Below are positions 1 to 13,510 of a stretch of DNA of 64,000 bases, piece by piece (position 1 is the stretch's first letter; every line of letters starts with the position of its first letter). The stretch lies in contig BROG01000150.1 in NCBI GenBank assembly GCA_030159075.1, positions 372,001-436,000 of the forward strand. Reading direction: 5' to 3'. A program made the position numbers and the translations under genes. Source of the DNA: Atrina japonica (taxonomy: Eukaryota > Mollusca > Bivalvia > Pterioida > Pinnidae). Under the pieces are notes generated by a model, which made no database searches, was not told the DNA's origin, and saw only the letters and a list, made by a program, of their open reading frames with translations.

Positions 1-1771
1 AATAAATAAATATTTTTGAAAACATATCTCCGATTTGTTAATGTTCGATTTGCTTGACCAAACCAATACATAGACAAAAAGTTATAATCATTATTATAGT
101 TCTATTTATGGAGCCTGGTTAGATCCAGGATTTCGAGTTAGCGGGGGGGAGGGGGAGTATTGAAAATTTCGATAGGCCTAATGATTTATAAACTCTGAGA
201 GGTCTGTTTTCTGTATTCCAGAATTGATGATAATTCAAAATAAAAATTTATTTTTCATGCATTTAAATAACCTTGTAAAACTGTCTTTTGCAAAATAAAT
301 AAACGAAGATGTGATGTGATGATTCTCGAAACTTGAAACTTGTCGATATAATGTGACCGTTTTACTGCGCAAAACATAGTTTCATAAAAACCACTTTTTG
401 TCAACATGTTGATATAATTTTCACATTAATATAATCCATGCCAATATGTTGCATGTTAAAAATATGAGGATGTGGTTTTGTCATTATAGTGCAATGTGAA
501 GCATGTCGAATAAGTAATCAGATTATTTCAACATGTAGATGGCAATTTTATGCCATCGTACATTCCACTGTCAAATGTTATGTGTCTATATATGAGGGTA
601 CTGACCTATTGATATGCAGTTTCATTATGCATTAGGCTACATTGGTGGAGGAGGTGTGGGGATTACAACTACCCTTGAATTTGATATTTTTCATATAAAG
701 AAATAAAGATAAAACACTGCTAAATTCTTTTAACATGGAATGAATTCAAAATCAGCCATGTGCTTTATTAAAGAGGATGGTTAGAGTCAGAGCTTTTCAG
801 AGCCTCATACATGTATATTGCTCTTTCAAGTTATCTTAGCTGAAACTCAATTCAATGTGGGAACATAATCAGTCCGTCAATTTAGTGCAGTTGAGATATA
901 AACAGGTTCCAATTTGATGTCTGGAACTTAAATAATGAACTCTCTGGGCTTGTAAAACTGAACATTTTCTGGGTAACATACCTTGGGTCATCATAAGGAA
1001 ACCTGTGATTTTGTGTCTGGAATCTAGAAATTATCTCACCAAGCTTCTCCATTGAATAGTTCCAAAATATATCCAGGTAGGATACTCTCCAACTCCCTTG
1101 TTGACACTAAATTTCACTTTGACAGTTTAATCAATCTAAATGTGTATATCAATGGACCTATCCATTTAATAACTGTGTTAAAGCTATTAAAATTCTTCTT
1201 GGGACTTGTACAATAAAAAGACTCTGGAGTAGCCAGGACTTTTTTCCCTCCAAATTTCTAGCTGATTTTGAACTATATTCCAAATCGCAAATCATATCTT
1301 TTTATCTTATTTTTTGCCATAAATTTCCAATCATGAACATAACATGCTATCTGATATATCCAATCATTGTTTTTCATGAAAGTTGACAGCTTAAAAAATA
1401 TCAAATAGCAGAATAAATAAAAAAAAAATAGAAAAATAAAGAAAAATTCCTAATTTTGAGTCAAAAAGCTACGAAATTCCCAATTCCAGTGCAATGAGTC
1501 ATGTTCTCAAAAAGGATAGAAAAAACCCTGGTTGCATACCCGAGAGTAACCTAGACTCACCAGCATAAAGTTTGTCTGTGTAAAATTCCAGCAAAAACCC
1601 AAATTCGTAGCATTCAACTGATTTTTGTTTAATTTCTTTTTGTTTTCGGAGTTAATCAGTCTATCAATGTATTATTTTTTAAGGATAAAGAATTCACAAT
1701 TTAGTGTCTTGAACCTTCTTTCGAGATGAATATTAGTTTGATATATTAGTTCATTTAAAATCATCTCTGGG
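1..1771. other. No gene recognised
   Basis: AT-rich sequence. A faint repetition of 'acatgttgatata' / 'catgttaaaaatatg' / 'aacatgtag' motifs lies between about 400 and 560. Nothing coding is supported. Confidence 0.6.
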
Positions 1772-1880
1772 CTCACGGCATTTGAGACCAGACAACAGGG
1801 GATGCTTACTCCTCCATGGCACTTGATCCCACCTCTGTATTTTCAGGAGTCTGTTCATGTCCAATTTTCACCTGATTTGT
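1772..1880 (+). repeat. Dispersed repeat C, copy 1
   Basis: ctcacggc, then acaggggatgcttactcctc, catggcacttgatcccacct and aggagtctgttcatg. It matches the reverse complement of 20.1-20.2 kb over about 100 bp. Confidence 0.6.
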
Positions 1881-3529
1881 ATATTGTCTCGCGAACCTTC
1901 TTATAATGAATACTTTGGTATCTATGATTTTCATATTGGTAAACAGGTGTAGTTCCATATCATATTGAAATATGTGCAGTGAGTTATGTAGGCTATTGTA
2001 TAACAATTTTAAATACATGTACATATGTTGTGTCATTTTATGTTATCAGCCTCAACCACACGCCACCCCTTTCTGGAAAAATCTAGATCCTCCACCGATT
2101 AAGAAAGAACAAATATAATATAATTGTGTTTAATATCTGCTAATTAGTTACCGGTATGTAAATTGTTCCAATCAGTTTTATACACCCATAGTTAACTTCG
2201 TCATGGTAGGTAACCAATAAAAAAAATCCCGGACAGGATTGAGTACTTTCTTAATGCGTATTCGTATGAACTTTCGTCGTATTTCCAAAGTCCTATTCCA
2301 AGTTATTAGTTAATTAATCGTAGAAAACACCTAAAATATTGATCTACTTATAAACGGTAAGGTGTTGCCGGTCACGTGGTGGCCCTTTACTGAGAGTGTT
2401 CGTGTCACTGTCCAGGACAATCCAGACAAGTGGAACACCAATCAGATTCTCTGGAACACTGTCCTGGGCAAGCAATTTAGCCATAAACTTACGTGAATTA
2501 TGTAAATTTTATTGACATCTTTGAAATAGCTACTTTCTGCCATGGTACATTCGATTGTAACATGTTCTGAGACTGCCGGAGCAGTACTCTCGGGTGTGAA
2601 TAGAGCACACCCTTTATATCACTCGTTCACCGGGGTAAATTTAAGAATTCCTATGGAATCCTCCTAATAACTCATTCATTTTCGTCGTTTATGAGTGGTT
2701 TTATAATGAAAATGTCAAAAATTACAATAACTTTCAAAAAATTACAATAACGTCCCCGGAATGTGACTTTAAGTCCAGACTTTCAAAAACAGGAAATACC
2801 CGTTCTAATTATATAACTACACAATATTCAGATATATATATAGTCATTTCTATAATATGAAGTATCTTGGCGGGGGGATTTATTTTAATTGATATAGGCA
2901 TTTCGTATTGTTATGTTCATTTTATATCCAAGTGCCAAAGCTTGTAATTAAATGGCGACTAACAGGTAGCAGAGCGAAGATATTTGTCTGCTTGTTATGT
3001 TACAACCAATAATTTTCCTATGTTTACTTTAGGACCAAATACACTGTGTGAAGAAAGACAATTTAAAATTTGTACTCAAATATTTGTCATGTGACCCCAA
3101 AATGGAGACAGTTACGAATTTTCTTAAACAAATACAAAACCGATACATTCTAGTGATCATTTGATTTTCTGCCCCTTCCATTTATCTCATCAATAACCAT
3201 CGAAATGTAAATATCGTATTAAAAGGATAATCATTTGAACTATCAAGCGTGTAGTCCAATGACAATTTATGCCATGCGTTAATTGCAAACAAAGTTTAAT
3301 GAGGGCGTGCCCCGGCATTGTTAAAGTAATTGGTTTCGTCTGAAAACAGGATATCTTCAAATTTGTGAATGTTACACTTTTCTGCACAAAACAATATGTC
3401 AAGGGTAACTTTCATCGCTCAATTAATTTAACAAAAGTGTGACCAGAAATCCTTTGAAAGGAAACTGACATGAAATTATTTACATTCAGAACTTTCATCT
3501 CAGGAATGCCAAAAAAGTAGGAAGATATG

Positions 3530-3532
<3 letters not shown>
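1881..3532. other. No gene established; one coding-looking stretch
   Basis: Mostly AT-rich spacer. An open, GC-richer stretch at about 2358-2496 (+) lacks a start Met and recognised homology; see findings. Confidence 0.5.

Positions 3533-3611
<79 letters not shown>
3533..3611. repeat. (CA)n microsatellite
   Basis: Uninterrupted 79-bp ca tract. Confidence 0.98.
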
Positions 3612-3613
<2 letters not shown>

Positions 3614-4096
3614 TTTGTCATAATTAATCCTCCGATTATGTCTTTTATATAATACACATTTTGTATGAGTTTTTTGTTCAAGGTATTGATGTATTACATA
3701 TACCTTATAATACCAAAGTTATAATGTTACAAAAAGTGGCCAAAAAAAAAAAAATGCTTCAGATGATCGTGTTGTCAATAAGATTTCATCATTTGAGCTC
3801 TGATTTAATAGAAAGGTATACTTCCGAAAGAAAAAAGTGTTATGACACAAGGCCAAATAATATATCTAAATGTTTTACTAAATCCGTCTAAAAGCATCCA
3901 CTGTGAAATGAATATCTTGGCTATTAAGAATTTAAATGATGCTATCTGAGTTAAATATTATTTCAGTATAAAATAATCGGCTGGTACCGAAATACCAGGT
4001 CCTGGGTTTATGTACACCCACGGGGTTTCAAACGCTCTACCGGCAGTGGCAGCGACCCAGTGGATATAAATACATGTACTACTGTATGTGTATTTA

Positions 4097-4330
4097 AATT
4101 GCGCACTCATATTTTAGCGCTCTTAGTTGGTTTAGACTTATAAGCGATCCTTGAATTCGCGCAAATATGCACACATAAGAGATTATTTTGTAGTATAAAT
4201 ACCATAAGCTTTACCATGTATGCAGAATGATAGAATGGAGAAGTTTTAGCGCTGCATTTGAATTAGCGCAATGACTTGAGCGCAAAAGGCGCTAATATTA
4301 GAATATCGCTAAAATAAGTACACGTACCGT
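4097..4330. repeat. 'ttttagcgc' foldback element
   Basis: The left end is catattttagcgctcttag and the right end gaatatcgctaaaataagt. Internal copies of tttagcgct, tagcgca and ggcgctaa occur in both orientations. Similar in plan to the element at 15.0 kb. Confidence 0.6.
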
Positions 4331-5611
4331 ATTAACAATATAAAAGGTATAGTTTTACAGGAGAGGCCAAAAGAAATGTTCAAAACGATCGTTCATGTCA
4401 TTAAAGAATCTTAGAGCTATAGGTCTTTTTAATCGTAATGCGGCTAAAACAATGAAATGAACGAATAAAAACATTGTATGACTGAAGCAAAAATAAATAG
4501 AATGTTACGAACTTCTTTGAAAGAGTGCTTTTAAATGATGTTATGTAACTGCAGGTATTTATGTTTTCTCATTAACTTGTACAACTTGAGTAGGATAACA
4601 CATTTGAATTGATGAACAGATCATTACAAACGTACTGTCATGAAAAGGTGAATCGTTGTGTAGATAGAAGAAAATACTCGGCGCGTTTCTAAACGATTAA
4701 AAAATGTACAGGTAATAAGAACAAACAAGATGTATCAGATAAATTAATCTTCGAAAGGTAATCAAAATACTCAAGTGCACAACGACATTCTTCTGTCACG
4801 CGAACTGTATCGTCTGCCAACACCACGCGGTTACCGGGTCGTAATGATGTTTGCTCAAGACTCATTTACGGCAGCTTCTCAGTACGACATATTTTGGTGG
4901 TTACAATAAAGGATTTTTCCTGTAGATATTTCGAAAATTATTATTTATTTAAGATGAGTAAAGCCAATTTGAACATCAGAACAAACATCACCTCGATCAG
5001 TGAGACAACACACAGGATCAAAACAATGTCGTTCTCGACAAGACTAACGTCAAAATAGACTCTAAAATTTGAAGAGCCGAGTGGAATATACATTACCAAA
5101 AATAGCACCTTGATCAAAGAAATTTCAATCAGACTTTATTTCTGTTGTGTATATCAAAGCGATAAAATGATAATAAATTCAATACCTCAATATTGTTGTT
5201 ATAATCTCATATTGGTTTTGCAAATGATATAACTGTAAAGCTGTGTATCTTTATCAATTTATTTCAATTATACTTTTATTCTATCTATTTCAATGCACAA
5301 ACAAAGAACTACGAGAAACTAGGATACTTTTTTATTAATACGATAAGAAATTGATTGGATACAAAAGTTGGTTTTAATATTTCGATTGCATGTCACGACT
5401 ATGAAAATAGGCCGCAGCACTAAAAATATCAGGCGTCAGGAGAAAAATGGTAGTTTGGGAGAAGTTTTCTGAAAATATTATTTTAACAAGTTCATTTTTA
5501 TTACCTGGCCAAATAGAATATCATGCCTTTACCGTTTTATTAGCTGTAAATCTTATCTCTGTAAACATAACTGATCAGTTAATACTTTAAGTTCATATAA
5601 TACTTCTGAAT

Positions 5612-5935
5612 TTTAGAGGGACATTAGCTGTGTTTACTAAAAATAGTTATTTCGATTTTTTTCTACTTTTACTACTTGTACTTGATGTACAATAACAACT
5701 AAGTGCCATACACAGGCATACAAATCTTACATTCCTATATATTTTGCGAAAAATAAGGTCAAGTCCAGTAGGGTATTCTATACAAATAGTAAGGCTGAGG
5801 TAATTAATTGCCAAAATGGGTTTCTCTAGCAATTTTCAGAAAATATATAGGAATTTTTATGTTTGTGTATATCTCTTTTATGTTCTTGTATATCAATCTA
5901 ACTAGTACAAAAGAAAAGACATTTTTGACAAAAAA
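5612..5935 (-). mobile_element. Palindromic MITE family A, copy 1 (one end lost)
   Basis: It begins gagggacattagctgtgttta, the family terminus. It then follows the reverse complement of the 58.2-kb copy through shared blocks (tatacaaatagtaag near 5780). The opposite terminus is missing or replaced near 5935. The internal arms are also inverted: cattcctatatattttgcgaaaa on one side, ttttcagaaaatatatagga on the other. Confidence 0.75.
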
Positions 5936-6044
5936 CCCATCGCCACTTCAAGGTGCTGCTTATAGCTACATGATATCGAATGTAGGGTCAAAATTTTATA
6001 TTTTGTAATAACTTGGTAAACCTATACTTCAATATGCGCTGGGA

Positions 6045-6220
6045 TTTACAGTAAAAGTTGCTTTAGTGACCAGCTTTGTAAAAAGACCACCTGGTCTTAA
6101 AGACTGTTTTTGCTGTCCCCAATAGTACCATTTTTTGTACAAATCAACCTCTATACAAAGACCACCTCCCTATTAAGATTGGTTTTGTTGTGTCCTTAAG
6201 GGGGTCTTTACATACAAGTT
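6045..6220. repeat. 'aaagaccacc' foldback repeat
   Basis: It begins tttacagtaaaagttgcttt. Blocks aaaagaccacctggtctt and caaagaccacctccc point one way, and gggggtcttta closes it in inverse orientation. A related fragment (acagtaaaacctc, gggtggtctcattt) is at 18724-18815. Confidence 0.45.
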
Positions 6221-6594
6221 TCAATGTATCTATTTTCTTAAAATAGTATAAGGAATAAAAAACCATGTAGTTAGTAGTTTTTTAATAATAAGTTCGCGTA
6301 ATTCATGATTCATATCTCAACATTAATCCAAATTAACTTTGATAAAATCCACATAGAATAATTATTCTGATATGTAATAACATTTTAAATCACTTTTAAA
6401 TAAAGGTATCTAATTATTTTTAGAGAAATGGAATCTGTCGTCTACTATTAGAACAAACAGCGTGTGTAACACAGGATTACCATGGTGATTATATGATGAT
6501 TCACGTGAATCATCACGTCTTCTTGATTGGTTAAGCAGATTAACCCCGTATTAGGTTTCAGGTCCAACTTACAACAAAGGTTGTGTTTGGTAAA

Positions 6595-6700
6595 GGGTGA
6601 AGGTTTAACTCATCAACCCCTGAAAACAAATGGACTCTTCTGTAAATCAATGACTTAGGCCAGTCCAAAAGTATCTTTTGGGGGTGAAGGTTTAAAGATC
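6595..6700. repeat. Possible family B-related fragment
   Basis: aactcatcaacccctgaaaa resembles the left terminus of the 12.2-kb element. It is bracketed by a direct repeat gggtgaaggttta at about 6595 and 6680. Confidence 0.35.
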
Positions 6701-7926
6701 CTCACTGCGTTCTAGAGCACAGGTGAAATATGTGACACTTTACAATAGTGAGGTATCTAGAAAAAAAAATTATTGACGTAAACTAATGCTAAAACTGTGT
6801 TTCCGCCAACAATAGCGCTCTTGTATCATATTTTGGGTAACATAGTGGGCAATATTTAATACTGGAAGTAATTGTTCATTCTACATTGTATTGATATAAA
6901 GATACATTCCAAATTTAGTTCATTGTTTTGAAACAAAAACTCATACAATTTGATGGAAACCAGTCTGTTGCAAACAGGCAAAAGGACAGACCAAACCAAT
7001 ATTCCACCACACGCCCAATCATTGATAAAACAGTATGACCCCCACCCACCCGATCATCGATCGCGGGGGCATAATAAGAATTAAAAATAAAAAATAAGTA
7101 TGAAAGAAGACTTTATACAATAAGCCCGGAAGCACATACTTGAAGACGTCGTTATAAGGAAAAACGCCATTATAAATGAATATCATTTTTGAACTCCTTT
7201 GTCAATGTAATAATGATACAAAGTATTTGCATAACATTTAAACATTATAGCACCCCAAAGCAATTTACAATTTTACAATGACTGTTCCACTGACTATTAC
7301 ATATTTTGTGTTGACCTTTCATAAAAAGGTCATGAGAAATGCCAACCACCTATATCACACGAACGGTCGAAAACCTTCAATTGCTATTTCAAGTTCCCCT
7401 TATTGCTGTCTGGAGTGGACATGATATACTTCACATAATGGCGTACGTCAACGGTATAAAAACTCGTCATTCAGTAATAATAAAGCTGTTTTAACTTAGC
7501 TTTTTAATACATCCATGATAACTTCAAAATAACCTGTTTAGCATATTTTACAATTAAACCATTATTGTTATTTTAAAACCTTTTGCTATCGAAAATATTT
7601 GAAATTAGATCCCTACTATGGCGGCCTCACATTTTTATTGTCAAAGCAATACAGGGGGCGTCCACTTTGAGGAACGTCGATGGCGAACTCAAACAATAAT
7701 TCAACAGCACATCTACAAATAGATGTCTCTGAAAGATATAATTAGAAAGTTAGTGTTGATTTCATTGTTTATTTATCAATGGGTTAACACGCCTATATAA
7801 AGAAAACTAAAAAGCAACTTCTGTTTAAAATCTTCGTGTGCCATCAGTATCTAACAGAACACATGGTTCCTTGTTGAAACAGAATGTCTAATGATAATTA
7901 TCCTCACATCATTAACTTGTAACAAT

Positions 7927-8041
<115 letters not shown>

Positions 8042-8240
8042 GAACAATGTGTTTTTAATCCGCGACAACTGTTTATCGACAAGATATAGACGCGTTGTAC
8101 TGTTGCTGAACATTTAAGGTAATTAAACACTCTGCATATACATTAAAATGATGAAATACTGTAATGCGCATACAAAGGAAATAGAATACAAAACTGAATT
8201 AAAACTTAGTTTTTAAAAATGTGTACGACTATTTATATAT

Positions 8241-8355
8241 ATAATTACATGGTAAAATTCATACTACATATCATATCATCCAAAGGGCTTAGCCCTCGGT
8301 CTGATATTGCCCGAGGGCTGATATGATATGTGATATGAATTTTACCATGTTATAA
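8241..8355. repeat. 115-bp near-perfect palindrome (cruciform)
   Basis: The left arm starts ataattacatggtaaaattc and the right arm ends gaattttaccatgttataat. Arms are about 35-40 bp. The centre contains a second inverted pair, agccctcgg (8291-8299) and ccgagggct (8311-8319). Two direct copies of a 'catggccggtctgata' motif lie downstream (about 8655-8720) and may belong to the same element. Confidence 0.85.
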
Positions 8356-8771
8356 TCTGTTTATCATATACAAACAGTACAACTTGCAAATTATGTTGAT
8401 TGATTTCACTAAAAGTATCAGTTTTATATTTCTGAGGTGAATTAAATGAATTAAGCAAGGGATGTTTGCTTTAATAAATTTTAATTTATTGTTGAATTTG
8501 TTTACGTCCAGTTCCATTATCCTGTCTGCCAAATTCTGCAATACCTTTTCGCCTTCTTTTGACATTATAAACAAACAATATGTCGTCTGACGCAACGCTC
8601 CGTTTGAAGTCGATAAGTCCCGAGGTGTCCCATTTCATAAATTCAGAAGTGCGTGATTCGGATTTTTACATGGCCGGTCTGATATTGATACGGATTTTTG
8701 CATGGCCGGTCTGATAGTTGATTTTGGCGATATCATACCATGCAAAGCTTACATATAAAGTACTAAATCGG

Positions 8772-8806
8772 AATATATATATATGATATATATATTATAT
8801 ATATAT

Positions 8807-8852
<46 letters not shown>

Positions 8853-8854
8853 TA

Positions 8855-8922
<68 letters not shown>

Positions 8923-8945
8923 TATATGATATATATATATAAATA
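8772..8945. repeat. (TA)n tract
   Basis: About 170 bp of at/ta with occasional g or a interruptions. It abuts the truncated transposase. Confidence 0.97.
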
Positions 8946-8966
8946 TAGTAATCTGCCACATCCGTC

Positions 8967-9615
8967 CTCGACGTACTGCTATCCGCCCTGTTCTGCTCTG
9001 GTGTCACCGTGTTGCAAGGTTAACGTGGTGTAGGAGGCATCGTGGTTTCAATAACAGAGATTGGACGGAAGTTCTGTTTACGGACGAGTCGAGATTTCAT
9101 CTCGACAGCAGTGACGGCCGTGTTCCGGCATACTGTCGTTCCGGAGAACGTTACATTGACCCCTGCGTTATTCAACGCCACCCATTCGGCGGAGAGAGCG
9201 TTATGGCCTGAGGTGGAATTACAACACATGGAAGTACCCCATGCGAACGCGAACCCTACCGTGACGAGATTGTACGCCAGCACGTCATTCCATTCAGTCA
9301 CAACAACCAGCGTAACGTCATTCTGCAGCAGGACAACGCACGACCGCACACCAGACGCGTTGTTAGTGACTGCCTACAGCAGCAAAACATGAATGCTTCC
9401 CTAGCCTGTGGTATCACCGGATTTATCGCCTATAGAACATGTTTGGGATGAAATGGAACGTATCTACGTCAAGAGCCAAACCCCCTGCTACGTTGGACGC
9501 TTTGCGTCGTTCTTTATTGCGCATATGGCGGAGCATTCCCCAGGCATTTCTGCATAACCTGATTCGTAGGTGTCAAAAATGCATCGATGCAATGGCGGTT
9601 ATACACGCTATTTAA
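8967..9615 (+). pseudogene. Broken Tc1/mariner-type transposase (3' part)
   Basis: Conceptual translation matches the catalytic half of Tc1-like DDE transposases. It shows TDESRF (first Asp codon 9083-9085), GGESVMA, then QQDNARPHT (second Asp codon 9332-9334), then DLSPIEHVWDEM (Glu codon 9435-9437). The Asp-to-Glu distance is 103 nt, two short of the 105 expected for DD34E. That agrees with a 2-nt deletion near 9394-9408. A TGA at 9209-9211 replaces the usual Trp, and an extra C near 9480-9485 shifts frame again. The N-terminal helix-turn-helix half is absent; a (TA)n tract (to about 8945) occupies its place. No terminal inverted repeats were identified. It is inactive, and its GC-richer composition contrasts with the flanks. 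Confidence 0.88.
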
Positions 9616-9784
9616 CTTGTGAAACGTTTTTTGTACAATCTTACTTTCAGTGGCTGTTCGTATCAACCATAGTGGACATAATCCAATGCATTATATTAAA
9701 TTATTATATACATAATGCAACATAATATTGTGTATATGAATATATAAATGAAATTACTAAACTACACTATTTCTTTTTTCCGCT

Positions 9785-9786
<2 letters not shown>

Positions 9787-9851
<65 letters not shown>
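9787..9851. repeat. (CA)n-(TA)n microsatellite
   Basis: ca tract to 9835, then ta to 9851. Confidence 0.97.
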
Positions 9852-9960
9852 TAATCTTTGCTTAATGTTTCTAATGCTAAAAAGGAATATGTAAATAGGC
9901 TATAATTAATGTAGAAAACGTCGAACTGTAGCGTTTTAGTGAGATGTTTTTAAATGTGAC

Positions 9961-10085
9961 TCCTTCCCGACACCTGATCCCACCCCGTTTGGGATTCTTA
10001 ATTGTTCTTCGTATTGAGACTGTTGTTATATCTAGTTTGTCGTATACTAATGGACCTTCCAATTCCCATAGGTACTTCTTGGTTA
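9961..10085 (+). repeat. Dispersed repeat D, copy 1
   Basis: It shares cacctgatcccaccccgttt, a gagaccgtt/gagactgtt block, ttatatc, 'atggac' and ggtacttctt in order with 24.5 kb. Confidence 0.6.
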
Positions 10086-10425
10086 TACTTTAATGTCAAT
10101 GTAGTCACTCATCAAACAAGGATTTCAATTCAAATCGAAAGTAGAATTTTGACTATCTGTGTAAGACAATCTTTATTTAGGTTTTCCTACACTACGCATT
10201 GCATTTCAAACCATGACGTCTTTCATAACTAGTCAACAGGGTTCAAACGTCAAAAGACCCTTAGATTAGTATGTGAGACTGTTTTTATATGTACGGAAGG
10301 AGTTTTGCCCACTATATTCTAATCGGATTGACACCATACTATTTAACACTGCACGCTATTAACAGAATCTGACTAAATCATTTTCCAAGCGTTGCATTTC
10401 GAGTAAAATAAACAAATCAACATTT

Positions 10426-10467
<42 letters not shown>

Positions 10468-10470
10468 ACT

Positions 10471-10535
<65 letters not shown>

Positions 10536-12220
10536 CTTCTCTGCCGATTAGTTTTAGAATTGACTATTTACTTCTTAATGTCTACTTTTATCGTTTTTCA
10601 TTCTACGTTTATTTGTTTTGTTTTGTTTAGTTTTCGTTTTGTGACGAGAAGAGTTTCGTTTCCCATAAATGCTGACGACTACAACGACTACATTTACACG
10701 TATCCCATTATCTCATATGACAACAAGAAATTGAATAAATACTACAGTAAACCACTTGTATAGAAAGTAAAAGTAAAAGATAAAATCCTACAGTTTCTGT
10801 ACAAATAGGATTAATTTTTATTACTTTTATTTCCTGTCTAAAGTCACCTCTTTAACGAGTACCTCTTTCACGTTTTACGATTATCAAAAGATATAATAAT
10901 CATATTGCATAAGGCGGTCTTGTGATAAATCATATTTAATGTCCATGATGGTTAAGCTTTAAAATAAATGCAAAACTTTTGGCGGCAAACAGAGGACATA
11001 TGGTTTTCCAACGTAGTCCAAGATCAACAACAATAAGCCGATTGATATTGTCCGGTTCGGCCCCTCCCCCACATCCGCCACGCGACAAGCCAACTGAAAA
11101 TATAATTAGGTGTGTGACCTTCAGTTTTATGAACCTGCTAAGGGATAAAGTTTGTCGAACGGATCACGGATTTAATAGCAGACGACAGGTTAAGTATTGT
11201 TCACCGTCATTTTTATTGTGCAGTTTTCGAACAATGTGGACACAATGTTACCAGAAAAGGCGTAGTTTGTAGGCTGTTTAAAAGAAAAATATTATTTAAA
11301 CGGGAAACCCTTTGTTAAGATGCTTTCGTACGATTTTCCCAAGAATAGACAATCTTGTGACATTTTGACTTGGCAAATAACTACGTGCTTTTTGTTTGAC
11401 ATTAGTAGGATCAGAACTGGTGTAGAAAAGGCGGCTTAAAATAGAATAAATATCAATTCTGTAACACTTTTCATACAAATGTATCCATGAATGTATCTTG
11501 TCAATGAAACACTTTAAATATTTGCGTAAGATTGATAAACATCAGTTTCGAGTTTGACGATTTACTTAACAAAGTCGGTTTCAAATGACAACCCATCTTA
11601 ATTACTTGTTGGTCATATTCAATAGAGGTTTACCCTTACGTTGGTTCTACATAAAGAGAAGGGCTATTTTGTAGAGATGCTGGTACAATGAAGTATAAAA
11701 TTACAATCAAGATCTTTACATCAAGTACTTTCAATTAAAGAGGATACAGGTTTATCCAACAGAATCAAGGTCATCACTCTATGAAGTGTACACACAAAAA
11801 GACATATAAAGTTCGTTCAACAAACCGACCCATGGATTAGACCAGTTTCACGCAAACAAGTTACTCATTTCTTACCAATATGCAATGCAATTAAACCACG
11901 GACTATGTAACAATTTTTTTTTCCGGATTTTGAAAGAAATTTTAATTTTCATTGTATTCGTATATTCTAATATATACAATGCAGGCTCCAAGGTTTCCGT
12001 CATATTCATTTCATAACATGAAATAAATATCCCTTTTAGTGAGGGTGAAATTTCATTTATATACAAATTTCTATATTGCTATACCTAACTGTATGGATCT
12101 CTATATTTGTATTTATTTGGGTGTGTATACCCATCCCCCGAGATAGAAGATTGTTGTGTGTGTCTGTTTGCAACAGTCTGGTTTCCGTCAAATAACTTAA
12201 ATTTCAAATGCTTTAATATT
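10086..12220. other. No gene recognised
   Basis: Apart from the compound microsatellite at 10.4 kb, this is unique-looking AT-rich spacer. The small open frames (10979-11272 and others) show no domain. Confidence 0.6.
10429..10535. repeat. (CT)n-(CA)n-(TA)n microsatellite
   Basis: ct to about 10464, ca to about 10523, then a short ta run. Confidence 0.97.
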
Positions 12221-12427
12221 TTAACTCATCAATCCCTGAAGTCACATTTAGACTTGTCCATTTCAGTGAATGGTAAAGTCCACTGCCAGAAATGAGGAGT
12301 GATTGATTTAGATTCTACAATAATTTCACATTCATTAATAACTTGTTCACTCCTGAATTATGATAGTAGACCATACTACCTATTGATTTTGATGAGTCTA
12401 AATGTGATCACAAGGGTTGATGTATTA
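12221..12427. mobile_element. Foldback MITE family B, copy 1
   Basis: The left terminus catcaatccctgaagtcaca then tttagact is the inverse of gagtctaaatgtgatcacaa then gggttgatg on the right. Inner arms (ggtaaagtccactgcc, aggagtg and cactcct) are also inverted. Length is about 207 bp, non-coding. Confidence 0.75.
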
Positions 12428-13335
12428 GCCATCTTACAACCAACTTTGGTATTATGTTTTATATAGTATAGAATTTTATCTTCTAAATTTTAAACAAGAT
12501 ATCCGGGTTCTGAGTGTGGTCTATATCGATTTCGTTATACATAGGCCTGGCTATAGTTGTGATTAGTATTTTATTATCGATTAATGCTATGTATAATTAC
12601 ATTTCCATATTCAATCCAAACATGGCCTCATTCACTCCCACAAAATTTTAATATTTGTTTATATAATAGGTTCAGAGAAATACAGTATGGGTTACGTTAT
12701 TCGAACCGCAGACCTTCTGTTTGCAAAATATAATCTCATACAGTGGTTAATAAATACAGCGATACCACTTATACCCAGAAGACGACACAAGTGTCCCATA
12801 TAATTCTTGGAATAAGATCAAAGTATTTAAATTATGAAGTGATTACCCTCAACTCTTTTGGTGAGCATTATTACCAACATAAGCAGATTTAAGTCAAACA
12901 ACTATGCTTTTTGACTGAACGTGTTCCAGTGCTTGAGCATGGTTTGTTGTGAGACTAAGCACCTCTTACTATCTATTACTATACCACAAAGAAAACTAAA
13001 TATTGAATTGATTATCTCTAACAACTTAAGTGTTTCATCACAAGCATCATTTAGTCGACAGGGATATACCTCTAAAGTAATCCTCTTTGTCATCGTTAAT
13101 CACCAAAATCTTTGAACATATTTCACACTAGTGATTAAGTATAACATCCATATGACGATTCCCATCTATTACCGTGTACAAAGATTTTTATCAGTTAGTT
13201 CGGCCTTGAAATTTGGCGGGTTTTAGGGTTAAGTTGTAGACAAGATTCAAGACATTTGCCAATTTTGAATTTGAAAATTTCTGGATACCAAAAATAAAAA
13301 AAAGAAAACGCAAAGACGTCAAATTAAAAACAAAA

Positions 13336-13510
13336 CGTAAATGATGGTAGGAATTTGACGTATGACAAATATTTGACGTAAACAATAAAAATGATGACAT
13401 GGATTTGGCGTTGACAATGAAAATGATGACAGGGATTTGACGTAAACAATAAAAATGATGACAAGAATTTGACGTAAACAATGAAAATGACGACAAGAAT
13501 TTTACGTTAT
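13336..13510 (+). repeat. ~32-bp tandem repeat, about five copies
   Basis: Unit tttgacgtaaacaataaaaa then tgatgacaagaa, with point variants. Confidence 0.85.

Noticed and set aside
8749..9007. Open frames of Tyr-Ile repeats
   Set aside because: They are translations of a (TA)n tract. The same applies at 15957-16226, 52513-52704 and 53409-53797.
9042..9392. 116-codon + frame and 109-codon minus frame as genes
   Set aside because: Both are wrong-frame shadows of the broken Tc1-like transposase.
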